Positions 45,207-53,692 of a DNA stretch of 64,000 nt are shown piece after piece; the first letter of the stretch is position 1, and every line of letters starts with the position of its first letter. The notes under the pieces were generated by a model. It saw only the letters and a program-made list of their open reading frames with translations. It ran no database searches and was not told the origin of the DNA. The position numbers and the translations under genes were made by a program. Source of the DNA: Saprospiraceae bacterium (GTDB lineage: Bacteria > Bacteroidota > Bacteroidia > Chitinophagales > Saprospiraceae); assembly GCA_022841745.1 (NCBI GenBank), contig JALHQW010000025.1, positions 1 to 64,000 on the forward strand, given 5' to 3'.

Positions 45207-46919
45207 ATGAAACGGAGCATCTTTTTTTCGATATTTTCAATTGTTTTAATTTCAAACGCTTGCAAGTTCAGCCAACCAAAGCCACCTTACGAGATTGTAC
45301 AGAGCTGTGTCGAAGACTCTGCCATGGTCGTTGCGGAGCATCCTTTGGCAGCTATGGCTGGAAAGGAAATTTTGCTGGCTGGCGGAAATGCGGTGGATGC
45401 GGCCATAGCTTCTCAATTTGCCTTGGCCGTGGTTTATCCGAGGGCAGGTAACATTGGTGGCGGTGGTTTCATGGTGATTCGCCTTGCCGATGGTACTTCA
45501 GATGCATTGGACTACCGGGAAAAAGCCCCAGCCGCTGCCCATCGAGACATGTACTTGGATGGCGAGGGAAATGTTTTGGAATCCGTCAGTAAAGAGGGCC
45601 ACCTCTCGGTGGGGGTGCCAGGTTCGGTAGCAGGTATGGAACTTGCTTTTCAGAAATACAGCAAATTGAAGGACTGGAAAAAATTATTGGAACCTGCCAT
45701 CCGATACGCAAGGGATGGTTTTGCCATTACCCAAGCTGAGGCAGATCGCTTTAACGAGTACAAAGAGAAATTCCAGCAAATGAACCCCGATGCGAAGCCA
45801 TTTGTGAAGGAGTCTGACTGGAAAATGAACGATGTATTGAAGCAGCCAGAACTTGCGCATACCCTTGAACTCATTGCTGAGAAAGGTGCAACAGGTTTTT
45901 ATCAGGGTGAAACAGCAGACAAAATTGTGGCAGAAATGAAGCGGGGAGGCGGCCTAATAACCTTGGAAGACCTCAAAAACTACGAAGCAAAATGGCGTAC
46001 ACCCATCATCGGCAACTACAAGGATTACCGTATCATCACCATGCCTCCGCCTTCCAGCGGCGGAATTGTCCTCATGCAGCTATTGACCATGTTGGAAAAT
46101 TTCCCGCTGTCGGAATATGGTTTTCAATCGGCCAAGTCGGTTCATGCCATTGTGGAAGCGGAAAGAAGGGCCTATGCTGACCGGGCAAAATACCTTGGCG
46201 ATAGTGATTTTTACCCAGTGCCAGTTGATTCCTTGCTGCAACCCGATTATCTCTTTACTCGGATTCAAGATTTTGATTCCACAAAAGCTACATCAAGTGG
46301 CACACTTGGCCCTCAAGTAAAAATAGGGGTTGAGACTTTTGAAACGACCCATACCTCTATAGTTGACCATGAAGGCAGTGCTGTATCGGTAACTACCACC
46401 CTCAACTTGAATTATGGTTCCAAGGTAATCGTGCAAGGCGCTGGTTTTTTCTTGAATGACGAAATGGATGATTTTAGCGCTAAGCCCGGTGTACCCAATT
46501 ATTTTGGACTTGTAGGAGCTGAAGCGAATGCCATTCAACCTGGTAAACGAATGCTGAGCTCCATGACCCCAACCATCGTAGAAAAGAACGGGAAACTCTT
46601 TATGGTGCTGGGTGCGCCAGGAGGTTCAACCATCATTACAGCGGTTTTGCAGACCCTGCTGGGCGTCACGGACTATGGGATGTCACTCGATGAAGCTGTT
46701 TGGGCGCCACGTTTTCACCATCAATGGCTTCCAGATGTGATTACCTGTGAGCACGATGCCATAGATAGCACTGAGAGAAAACAACTGTGGTCGAAGGGGC
46801 ATAAACTGGAAAACGTTGACAGGATGGCGCTAATCAAAGCTATTCAGGTGATGCCAGATGGGAAACTCCACGGAGTAGGAGACAATCGCAACCCTGATGA
46901 CCATGCGGAAGGATTTTGA
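45207..46919 (+). CDS. ggt: Gamma-glutamyltransferase (lipoprotein)
   Basis: About 570 residues from MKRSIFFSIFSIVLISNAC, a lipoprotein signal; an ATG eight codons earlier is less suitable. This Ntn hydrolase cleaves gamma-glutamyl bonds, for example in glutathione, in the periplasm. The nucleophile Thr380 is seen in ETTHTSIVDHEGSAVSVTTT, where the precursor is cut into large and small subunits. Substrate-site motifs are also present (GNIGGGGFMVIRLADG, MPPPSSGGIVLMQLL, RMLSSMTPTIVEKNG, LGAPGGSTIITAV). The Ser-Ser pair and Gly-Gly loop of the active site are intact. Confidence 0.95.
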   Translation: MKRSIFFSIFSIVLISNACKFSQPKPPYEIVQSCVEDSAMVVAEHPLAAMAGKEILLAGGNAVDAAIASQFALAVVYPRAGNIGGGGFMVIRLADGTSDALDYREKAPAAAHRDMYLDGEGNVLESVSKEGHLSVGVPGSVAGMELAFQKYSKLKDWKKLLEPAIRYARDGFAITQAEADRFNEYKEKFQQMNPDAKPFVKESDWKMNDVLKQPELAHTLELIAEKGATGFYQGETADKIVAEMKRGGGLITLEDLKNYEAKWRTPIIGNYKDYRIITMPPPSSGGIVLMQLLTMLENFPLSEYGFQSAKSVHAIVEAERRAYADRAKYLGDSDFYPVPVDSLLQPDYLFTRIQDFDSTKATSSGTLGPQVKIGVETFETTHTSIVDHEGSAVSVTTTLNLNYGSKVIVQGAGFFLNDEMDDFSAKPGVPNYFGLVGAEANAIQPGKRMLSSMTPTIVEKNGKLFMVLGAPGGSTIITAVLQTLLGVTDYGMSLDEAVWAPRFHHQWLPDVITCEHDAIDSTERKQLWSKGHKLENVDRMALIKAIQVMPDGKLHGVGDNRNPDDHAEGF

Positions 46920-46933
46920 TCTAAGAAAAAAAT

Positions 46934-47099
46934 AAAAAAAAGAGCGTGAAACTGGCAGGTCACTGCTTTGGGAGCAGCCGCCAAACGTAAATCGGCTTTA
47001 GGATGGCCTCGTCACTCCTTGATAGAGTAGTGCATCCATAGTACAAATGATTGACAATGAGAATGTTGTGGGAAAATAATCTGTCGGTAGGAAAATGAA
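46934..47099 (-). ncRNA. Candidate small RNA, about 165 nt
   Basis: A near-ideal leftward promoter ends a few bases upstream, and eight T residues on the minus strand (46941-46934) end the region. Between them lie complementary segments: GGATG/CATCC around 47036 and 47000, CTGCT/AGCAG near 46970, and GGC/GCC enclosing the latter. The only reading frames are a 13-codon one and part of a longer one whose start lies upstream of the promoter. No known RNA family was recognised. The remaining parts of the gap from 46920 to 47350 hold no gene. Confidence 0.5.
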
Positions 47100-47105
47100 G
47101 ACGGA

Positions 47106-47135
47106 CAAAGGTAAAAACGGAAGTAATATCACCAA
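47106..47135 (-). promoter_or_regulatory. Promoter, TTG-N19-TACCTTTG (leftward)
   Basis: On the minus strand TTG (47135-47133) and TACCTTTG (47113-47106) are separated by exactly 19 bases, as at the two best rightward promoters in the window. Transcription would begin near 47099 and run away from the DUF6089 gene. Confidence 0.75.
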
Positions 47136-47350
47136 ACAAAAACGGATCATCTTTGAAAAATTTTCAAGATGACCCATTTTTTTGGAAGGAGGATGGAGCC
47201 TTTGCTTAACAAACCGCAAGTTTTCCCTCGCCCTGCCAAACTGTACCCTTGCGAGATAATTAATGCCTAGGCATCAATTTTTCGGGTTTAATCCAAAATT
47301 CATACTTTTGACTTACCAACACTTAGACCAAAATCAAACCCTAAGGTAAT

Positions 47351-48040
47351 ATGAAAGGATTCACAGTTTTTTTCTCTCTATTACTCGCAACTTTGGCCCT
47401 AAAAGCACAATCTCCACTCGAATCAGGGGTCTTTCTTGGCTTAGTCGTCTATGAAGGCGACCTTTCTGAAAACGATATTTTTGAAGTCAAGGAGATTAAC
47501 CCTGCCATTGGCGGCTTGCTTCGTTACCATTTTAACGAGAAATGGAAAGTAAGAGGCCATGTCATTTTTGGGAAAATCTCCGGAACAGATAAGAATGCCA
47601 AAGATCCGTGGCTTAACAACCGAGGATGGAGCTACGAATCCTATATCGTTGAATTCACGGCGGTGGCAGAGTACCATCCATGGGGTAGGCCAAGGGAAGA
47701 CAATGCAGGCTTGTTCAGGCGGCAGTGGTCACCTTATATAGGAGTGGGTGCAGGCTTTGCCAACTTCCATCCAAATGTGAAGGTGGAAAACCCACAGGAC
47801 ATAGACTTGTTCCCAGAGGCGCAACGGACAACAACATCATTGAGCATACCATTCGTTGGGGGCCTTCGTTATGATTTTCATGAAATGTTCATTGCAACTT
47901 TCGAAGCTGGCTGGCGAGTCACTTTCAACGACTACCTCGATGGAGTAAGCTACAATGGGAATCCCAAAAAAAATGACCCTTTCATTTTCACCGGACTTTC
48001 AATGACCTACTTTTTTGGCTATAATGCGATGTACTTTTGA
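47351..48040 (+). CDS. DUF6089-like outer-membrane beta-barrel protein
   Basis: 229 residues. Signal peptide FFSLLLATLALKAQS; the mature part begins with the pattern GVFLGLVVYEGDLSE and continues as amphipathic strands (VGAGFANFHPNVKVENP; PFVGGLRYDFHEMFIATFEA) ending in Tyr-Phe, as expected of an eight-stranded outer-membrane barrel. It resembles the DUF6089 family of Bacteroidota. A TACTTTTG box is at 47303-47310. The stop lies seven bases from the converging acyl-CoA dehydrogenase stop. Function unknown. Confidence 0.82.
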   Translation: MKGFTVFFSLLLATLALKAQSPLESGVFLGLVVYEGDLSENDIFEVKEINPAIGGLLRYHFNEKWKVRGHVIFGKISGTDKNAKDPWLNNRGWSYESYIVEFTAVAEYHPWGRPREDNAGLFRRQWSPYIGVGAGFANFHPNVKVENPQDIDLFPEAQRTTTSLSIPFVGGLRYDFHEMFIATFEAGWRVTFNDYLDGVSYNGNPKKNDPFIFTGLSMTYFFGYNAMYF

Positions 48041-48047
48041 TGTTATT

Positions 48048-49187
48048 TCATTTCAAAAGGTCCCTTGCAATTACGACCTTCTGTATCTCACTAGTACCTT
48101 CACCAATGGTACAAAGTTTGGCATCTCGATAAAATTTTTCCACAGGAAAATCCTTAGTATACCCATACCCACCAAAAACTTGGACTGCCTCATTGGCAAC
48201 CTGTACCGAAATTTCGGAGGCATAGTATTTGGCCATTGCTGCTTGTTTGGTGCATTTCTGACCATTTTCTTTTAAATGGGCAGCTTGCCTTGTGAGGAGT
48301 TCAGCGGCTTCAATCTTTGTGGCCATATCCGCTAATTTGAAGCTTATCCCTTGGAAATCGGATATTGGTTTTCCGAATTGTTCCCGCTCCTTGGCATATT
48401 TTACCGATGCTTCATAAGCGCCTTTAGCTATGGCGATGGACAGTGCGGCGATGGAAATCCTCCCTCCATCCAAAATTTTGAGGGACTGGATGAAGCCGTC
48501 GCCTACTTTTCCAAGAACTTGGCTTTTGTGGATTCGGCAATTGTCGAATACCATTTCGGCTGTTTCGCTGGCCCGCATTCCGAGTTTGTTCTCTTTTTTG
48601 CCACCAGTAAAACCTGGAGTACCCCGTTCAACCACGAAGGCTGTCATGCCGTGGCTGTCCAAAAGCTCCCCAGTCCTGGCGATAACAACCGCCACATGGC
48701 CAGATTTGCCATGGGTGATGAAGTTTTTGGTCCCGTTTAAGACAAAATAGTCGCCATCCTGGGTGGCAACGCATTTCATTCTTCCTGCATCGCTCCCGGT
48801 ATTGGGTTCTGTAAGTCCCCATGCACCAATCCATTTGCCGGAGGCAAGCAGAGGAAGGTATTTCTGCTTTTGCTCCTCATTCCCAAAAGAAAGAATATGA
48901 TTCGTGCAAAGTGAATTGTGGGCGGCGACAGAAAGCCCAATTGAGCCGCATACTTTGCCAATTTCTGATAGCACGGTAATGTATTCTTGGTAGCCAAGTC
49001 CCGTTCCGCCATACTGTTCTGGAACCAAAATTCCCAAGAAGCCATATTCCCCCATCCTATGGAACATGTCCATCGGGAAATATTGGGTTTCGTCCCATTC
49101 CATTACATAAGGACGGATATGAGTTTCTGTGAAATCCCTTGCACTCTGCTCAATCAACGCTAAGTTTTCTTGCTTTTCCTTTGTCAT
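48048..49187 (-). CDS. Acyl-CoA dehydrogenase
   Basis: 379 residues, typical length. FAD-dependent alpha,beta-dehydrogenation of an acyl-CoA. Both family signatures are present: GAWGLTEPNTGSDAGRMKC and QVFGGYGYTKDFPVEKFYRD. The Glu in CTIGEGTSEIQKVVIA occupies the position of the catalytic base of the short- and medium-chain branch. Chain-length preference is not decidable; together with the methylcrotonyl-type carboxyltransferase a role in branched-chain amino acid breakdown is possible but the genes are 10 kb apart. Cytoplasmic. Confidence 0.94.
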   Translation of the reverse strand: MTKEKQENLALIEQSARDFTETHIRPYVMEWDETQYFPMDMFHRMGEYGFLGILVPEQYGGTGLGYQEYITVLSEIGKVCGSIGLSVAAHNSLCTNHILSFGNEEQKQKYLPLLASGKWIGAWGLTEPNTGSDAGRMKCVATQDGDYFVLNGTKNFITHGKSGHVAVVIARTGELLDSHGMTAFVVERGTPGFTGGKKENKLGMRASETAEMVFDNCRIHKSQVLGKVGDGFIQSLKILDGGRISIAALSIAIAKGAYEASVKYAKEREQFGKPISDFQGISFKLADMATKIEAAELLTRQAAHLKENGQKCTKQAAMAKYYASEISVQVANEAVQVFGGYGYTKDFPVEKFYRDAKLCTIGEGTSEIQKVVIARDLLK

Positions 49188-49362
49188 GCTATGGCTTTAT
49201 TTGAATTAGTACCTACTGAACAAGTGGTGTGTTTTTTGGAAAAAATCGCTCCTCAAATATGCCGCATACCCTCCTTAATAGGTATTAAAATTAGGACATA
49301 ATTGACTTGAAAGCGATCAAATCCTATTAACGGACAATACCTGTTTTGGTTTTCAAGTGCAA

Positions 49363-50469
49363 TCAGTTTTGAGAGAACCCAAATGCCTGTTGCATTTTGG
49401 TATGGATTTCAGTGTTTTCATAGATCCCACGGAACAATTCTGCCTTTGGGCCATAAGCGAAAACCGGCACCATGACACCAGTGTGGCCGTTTGTTGTGAA
49501 TTTTGGGGCTAATAGATTTGAAGTACCCCTGTTAAGCCCCAATCCACCTGTTTCGTGGTCAGCAGTTACAATAACCAATGTATTTCCATCCTTGCGGGCA
49601 AATTCAAGCAGTTTTTGCAGGGTCAAATCTAATTCTTCCATTTCTTCATAAAGCGCTTCGGTCTTGTTGGAATGGCCAGCCCAATCAATTTGCGACCCCT
49701 CAACCATCAAAAAAAATCCATTTGGGCTTCTGTGCTTGAGGAAATTGGCAGCCAATGTAGCTGCTTGAGGTAAATAATCTCGCCCGGCAATAGCAGATAG
49801 TGGTTCTTTGTCAGCGGTGAAATACCCAAATCGCTTCAGGGTATCTGGTTTAATTGTAGCTAAGTCATTGTTGAAATAGTCAAAAATCTCAAACCCCTTT
49901 CCTTTGAGTTCTTGTGTAAGGTTTCTTTCGTCCTTTTCCCTTCTTTCAAAATGCTGTTTGCCACCACCAATAAATAGGTCAATACCTGAATCCAAAAGTT
50001 CTAGCGTTATGTCTTCGTAAAGGTTCCTAGCAGGCTGGTGGGCGAAAAAGGATGCTGGTGTTGCATGTTGAATAGATGATGTGACCACCAAACCTGTTGC
50101 CAAGCCAAAGCGTTCAGCCTCTTCGAGAATGCTCTCACATTTGTTCCCTTTTGGATCAACCCCTATGAAGTTGTTCTTCGTTTTGCAACCACAAGCGATG
50201 GCCGTGCCAGCTGCTGCAGAGTCGGTTATAAGGTTATTGGCAGCGTAGGTTTTTTGGAATCCAATAATTGGAAAAGCTTCGAGGCTGTATTTTCGACCTA
50301 CATTATAGAAGGCTGCGGAAATTTGGGATAGCCCCATTCCGTCCCCTATGACAAGGATGATATTTTTTGGGGAGCCAATTCCCGGATCAGCGCACATAAC
50401 TTGCTTGGCCTCAATATGATTGAAGCCTTTGAATAGAAGATAAATGGGAATTAGATAAAGTATTTTCAC
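49363..50469 (-). CDS. Alkaline phosphatase
   Basis: 368 residues, the short PhoA-like form. An N-terminal hydrophobic stretch (ILYLIPIYLLFKGF) serves for export. Metal and phosphate residues are visible: Asp43 (IILVIGDGMGLSQI), the nucleophile Ser84 (NLITDSAAAGTAIACG), VEGSQIDWAGHSN, and VIVTADHETGGLG, with a final His in FTTNGHTGVMVPVFAYG. It releases phosphate from monoesters in the periplasm. A TACCTTTG box occurs on this strand at about 50637-50630, giving a leader of about 150 bases. Confidence 0.93.
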   Translation of the reverse strand: MKILYLIPIYLLFKGFNHIEAKQVMCADPGIGSPKNIILVIGDGMGLSQISAAFYNVGRKYSLEAFPIIGFQKTYAANNLITDSAAAGTAIACGCKTKNNFIGVDPKGNKCESILEEAERFGLATGLVVTSSIQHATPASFFAHQPARNLYEDITLELLDSGIDLFIGGGKQHFERREKDERNLTQELKGKGFEIFDYFNNDLATIKPDTLKRFGYFTADKEPLSAIAGRDYLPQAATLAANFLKHRSPNGFFLMVEGSQIDWAGHSNKTEALYEEMEELDLTLQKLLEFARKDGNTLVIVTADHETGGLGLNRGTSNLLAPKFTTNGHTGVMVPVFAYGPKAELFRGIYENTEIHTKMQQAFGFSQN

Positions 50470-50858
50470 CTTCCTAGCTTGGGCAATAGTCTGTAAAATG
50501 GTTTTTGCTATTTCACTTTGATAAAGTTGTTTCTATTGTAGTGAAATTCTTTGGTCAGTTGGAAATAAAAAATTTTCATGAAAATAGGACATTTGCCGTT
50601 TCTGGCGAATGACCAACTATTTGGGTTGGCAAAGGTAGGGCTTGCAACGAATATTTTTTCTTGCATGTTCATTGAGTTTTTTTTTGGTGCTTGAAAACAA
50701 AAGTAAAATTGTAATTTACTGAACATCAATACGTTGAAAATATGAAAAATTGACTTTTTCGCAACGGGGGCTTTTTTCAACAATTGTACCTACATATTTT
50801 TAAAAAAAAATGAAAAATGTTTGGAGCATTTGCAAAAAACTTCTTTTCTTTGCATCGT
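50470..50858. other. AT-rich intergenic region, no gene seen
   Basis: Upstream part of the gap between alkaline phosphatase and the sugar kinase. It is AT-rich with several A and T runs, contains the putative TACCTTTG element for the leftward gene, and shows no convincing coding stretch. Confidence 0.5.
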
Positions 50859-51012
50859 TGATTTAATCAAACAAAATTGCTGTAAGGCAATCCAAAAATT
50901 GACAGTAACGATTTACTAAAGATATACGAAGCAATCCTTTGCTTTAAAGATTTGGTTTTTTGGGGTTAAATAAGCTGGCTTCCTTCACTGGAAGTCGGCT
51001 TTTTTGTTTTTT
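50859..51012 (+). ncRNA. Candidate leader RNA or small RNA ending in a terminator
   Basis: AAGCTGGCTTCC (50972-50983) pairs with GGAAGTCGGCTT (50990-51001), including two wobbles, and is followed by a long T-run that ends 12 bases before the sugar-kinase ATG. Upstream are small hairpins: TTGATTTAATCAA, TTGC/GCAA, and AAGCAA with TTTGCTT. A weak promoter (TTTG, 21 bases, TTTCTTTG) at 50820-50852 could start the RNA. Either an attenuated leader or a separate small RNA. Confidence 0.5.
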
Positions 51013-51023
51013 AAAACTTGCCA

Positions 51024-52028
51024 ATGACTTCTTTCCCTGGATCAATCGTTGAAGTATTCCAATCGTTTTCCCATCAAACCATTCTGGTCATCGGGGATTT
51101 GATGCTAGATCGCTATATTGTTGGAAAGGTTAACCGTATTTCGCCAGAGGCACCTGTACCCGTTTTGGAGTATGAGAAAGAGACTTGTAGCCTAGGTGGA
51201 GCAGGTAACGTTGCGCTTAATCTCAAGTCACTTGGGGCCAATGTTGTCACCTTGGGGGTGGTCGGCCAAGACGATGCAGGTAGCTTGCTGATGGACAGGC
51301 TAACGCAGGAAGGTCTCTCATCAGAGGGAATAATGAAAATCAAAGACCGAATGACCACAGAAAAGATCAGAATCATGGCTGGAGGTCAGCAACTTCTAAG
51401 GTTGGACAAAGAAGTGACGAGTCAACTAGGCAGGCAAGACCAAGCTCAAATAGTATGCAAAGCAATTGATTATTTGCAAAAAGGTAGCATTACTGGCCTC
51501 GTTTTTCAGGATTACAATAAAGGTGTGCTAAATGAGAAAGTCATCTCCGAGATTCTTGCTGAAACCCAGCGTTTGGGTATCCCGGTAGCCATTGACCCTA
51601 AGCACCGTTTTTTTTGGGCCTATAAAGGGGTTGATATTTTTAAACCGAACCTAAAAGAGGTTGTCCAAATACTTGGGTATGATGTGCCTCCCAACCTAGA
51701 TGCACTTAGTAAAGCCTCCAAAATCATCAGGGAGCGGCTCAACTGTAAGACAGTCTTGATTACCCTTTCGGAACGTGGGATTTTCTATGATGACGGCTTG
51801 TCGCAGGAAATCTTAACCACGAAAACCAGGGTGCTGGCAGACCCCTGTGGGGCAGGTGATACAGTAATCAGCATGGCAACCTTGGCACTGACGGCTCGTC
51901 TTCCTATTCGAATGATAGCCCAGTTGGCCAATTTAGCCGGTGGACAGGTAATTGAGAACAGCGGCGTTGTGGCCGTGAACCGTGAACAACTATTGCAAGA
52001 AGCACTGCAACATAAAATCCTTGGTTGA
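51024..52028 (+). CDS. rfaE1: PfkB-family heptose-7-phosphate kinase, RfaE1 type
   Basis: About 334 residues; ATG chosen over a TTG two codons earlier. It matches domain I of RfaE/HldE: TILVIGDLMLDRYIVGKVNR, ISPEAPVPVLEYEKE, CSLGGAGNVALNLKSLGANV and the C-terminal PfkB signature DPCGAGDTVISMATLAL with the catalytic Asp. The kinase phosphorylates D-glycero-D-manno-heptose 7-phosphate on the route to ADP-heptose for lipopolysaccharide. The nucleotidyltransferase domain II is not fused, so it must be supplied elsewhere. The gene is directly preceded by a terminator-like hairpin. Confidence 0.9.
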   Translation: MTSFPGSIVEVFQSFSHQTILVIGDLMLDRYIVGKVNRISPEAPVPVLEYEKETCSLGGAGNVALNLKSLGANVVTLGVVGQDDAGSLLMDRLTQEGLSSEGIMKIKDRMTTEKIRIMAGGQQLLRLDKEVTSQLGRQDQAQIVCKAIDYLQKGSITGLVFQDYNKGVLNEKVISEILAETQRLGIPVAIDPKHRFFWAYKGVDIFKPNLKEVVQILGYDVPPNLDALSKASKIIRERLNCKTVLITLSERGIFYDDGLSQEILTTKTRVLADPCGAGDTVISMATLALTARLPIRMIAQLANLAGGQVIENSGVVAVNREQLLQEALQHKILG

Positions 52029-52030
52029 TT

Positions 52031-52060
52031 TTGTCCATTCGAAGGGAGGCCATAACTTTG
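52031..52060 (+). promoter_or_regulatory. Promoter of the SAM riboswitch, TTG-N19-TAACTTTG
   Basis: TTG at 52031 and TAACTTTG at 52053 are 19 bases apart. Transcription should start near 52067, about 17 bases before the riboswitch, and begins only two bases after the sugar-kinase stop codon. Confidence 0.85.
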
Positions 52061-52083
52061 CCACCAGTTCATTGAACCGCAAC

Positions 52084-52203
52084 ACTTATCAAGAAAGGCT
52101 GAGGGAATGGCCCTATGACGCCTTGACAACCTGTCGAATGCTGGAAATGCTGCGATAAGGTGTCAATTCCAACCCTGAACCAGATGGTTCGGGATAGATA
52201 AGT
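52084..52203 (+). promoter_or_regulatory. SAM-I riboswitch (S box)
   Basis: All conserved blocks are seen in order: ACTTATCAAGA, GAGGGAATGGCCC, TGACGCC with GACAACCTG, AAGGTGTCAATTCC, and GATAAGT closing helix P1 with the start. It binds S-adenosylmethionine. A terminator follows 43 bases later, so it controls homoserine dehydrogenase by transcription attenuation. Confidence 0.95.
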
Positions 52204-52245
52204 CGCTGTGAGTTGTTCAAATACTGGAAGAATTCTCCATCCTTG

Positions 52246-52280
52246 AAAGCTCATCTGGCGACTTGCCAGATGAGCTTTTT
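52246..52280 (+). terminator. Riboswitch expression-platform terminator
   Basis: A perfect 14-bp stem (AAAGCTCATCTGGC with GCCAGATGAGCTTT) followed by T residues, between the SAM riboswitch and the homoserine dehydrogenase gene. Confidence 0.92.
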
Positions 52281-52408
52281 CATTTTGGCAAGGCATCACA
52301 TTTTGTCATTTCTTGAAGATTGTTGGTTTTTATTGGACGGTCGTTCATTCAACAATTTCAAACACTGGGAACCTGGACTTCAGGCGCCTCCCAAATTCCA
52401 ACTGAGTT

Positions 52409-53629
52409 ATGTCAAATCAAAAAAAAATGAACATCGGCCTATTTGGCTATGGTGTGGTCGGGAGTGCTGTTTATAATGTTTTGAACCATACGCCTACACT
52501 TATGGCGTCCGTGGTAAAAATTTGCATAAAGAACCCTGAAAAGCAAAGGGACATTAAGCCAGGGATGTTCACTATTGACCGTAGGGAACTGCTCGACAAT
52601 CCAGCTATTAACGTCATAGTTGAAATGACGGATGATGCTGAAGCGGCATTTCAAATAGTTAAGGAAAGCCTTCAAAAAGGAAAAGCAGTAGTGACCGCCA
52701 ACAAGAAAATGGTGGCAAACCATCTGCCAGAACTCATTGAATTGCAAAGCCTTTACAACACACCATTGCTTTATGAATCGGCCTGTTGCGCAAGTATTCC
52801 GGTTATCCGAAACTTGGAAGAATACTATGACAATGACTTGTTGCATGGCGTTGAGGGGATCATCAACGGAAGCACAAACTACATCCTGTCAAAAATTTTC
52901 AACGAAAACCTCTCTTACGAAGAAGCATTGAAGAAGGCCCAAGAACTGGGTTTTGCGGAAAGCGACCCTTCCCTCGATGTCGAAGGCCATGATGCACTCA
53001 ACAAGCTATGCCTTTTGCTTGTCCATGCCTATGGCGTGATAGCGCACCCCACTGTTTTGCTATGCCACGGCATCCATAGGCTTAACCACATTGATAGGGA
53101 AGTGGCCTCGGCACAGGGCGCACAAATCAAATTGGTGGCAAGGGCCGTGAAACAGCAGAATGGAGAGGTAGCGGCTTTTGTGCTACCTCAATTTGTGAAG
53201 CCACCTCATTTGCTGCACACGGTCAGAAATGAGTACAACGGGGTCGTACTGACGAGCGCCTTGGCCGACGAGCAGTTCTTTTATGGAAAAGGTGCAGGTG
53301 GATTCCCAACAGCTTCGGCCATTCTTGCCGACCTTTCGGCCTTGCGATACGATTATCGGTACGAATACAAAAAACTGTTGCTTCAAGAACCATCTGTACT
53401 TGCAGCAGATGTCAAATTGAACGTTTATGTAAGCTTTCAGGATTGGCAGTTGCTTCCAGTTGATGCTTTTGAAGAAATACATGAATACTATTCCGGCAAG
53501 TCTTTCCATTACCGAAAGGGCGTGGTTTCCATGAAAAAGCTAAAGGGAAGTGATTGGTGGAAACAGCCTGGCGTATCGCTAATCCTTCAAGAAGATGCCA
53601 TCCTCAAAAGTCCAAGCGTAATTGTATAG
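52409..53629 (+). CDS. hom: Homoserine dehydrogenase
   Basis: 406 residues. It reduces aspartate semialdehyde to homoserine, the branch point to methionine and threonine. N-terminal Rossmann motif NIGLFGYGVVGSAVYNV; NADP/substrate segments VTANKKMVANHLPEL, ESACCASIPVIRNLEEYY and GIINGSTNYILSKIF; the catalytic-region signature AQELGFAESDPSLDVEGHDA; and a C-terminal ACT-like part. An upstream SAM-I riboswitch with a terminator implies repression when methionine is plentiful. A second ATG seven codons in is an alternative start. Confidence 0.95.
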   Translation: MSNQKKMNIGLFGYGVVGSAVYNVLNHTPTLMASVVKICIKNPEKQRDIKPGMFTIDRRELLDNPAINVIVEMTDDAEAAFQIVKESLQKGKAVVTANKKMVANHLPELIELQSLYNTPLLYESACCASIPVIRNLEEYYDNDLLHGVEGIINGSTNYILSKIFNENLSYEEALKKAQELGFAESDPSLDVEGHDALNKLCLLLVHAYGVIAHPTVLLCHGIHRLNHIDREVASAQGAQIKLVARAVKQQNGEVAAFVLPQFVKPPHLLHTVRNEYNGVVLTSALADEQFFYGKGAGGFPTASAILADLSALRYDYRYEYKKLLLQEPSVLAADVKLNVYVSFQDWQLLPVDAFEEIHEYYSGKSFHYRKGVVSMKKLKGSDWWKQPGVSLILQEDAILKSPSVIV

Positions 53630-53637
53630 GAGGGTGT

Positions 53638-53677
53638 GGGAGGAGAGGGGAAAAATGATTTTTTCCTCCCTCCTCCC
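53638..53677. terminator. Hairpin between converging genes
   Basis: GGGAGGAG pairs with CTCCTCCC, with an inner A-run/T-run of five to six pairs. It lies between the homoserine dehydrogenase and lipoprotein stops and probably ends one or both transcripts; the external T-run is weak (ATATTTT). Confidence 0.55.
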
Positions 53678-53692
53678 ATATTTTACAGCATT

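Noticed and set aside
46940-46990. Resemblance to SRP RNA (CAGGTC and AGCAGCC)
   Set aside because: On the plus strand the order is right but the GGAA tetraloop region is missing, and the promoter is on the other strand.
46998-47219. Leftward 73-codon frame
   Set aside because: Its start lies upstream of the promoter found inside it, and the peptide shows no conserved pattern; a non-coding RNA fits better.
50508-50783. Leftward 91-codon frame upstream of alkaline phosphatase
   Set aside because: AT-driven composition (Phe, Lys, Asn) with no motif, and it contains the likely promoter of the phosphatase.
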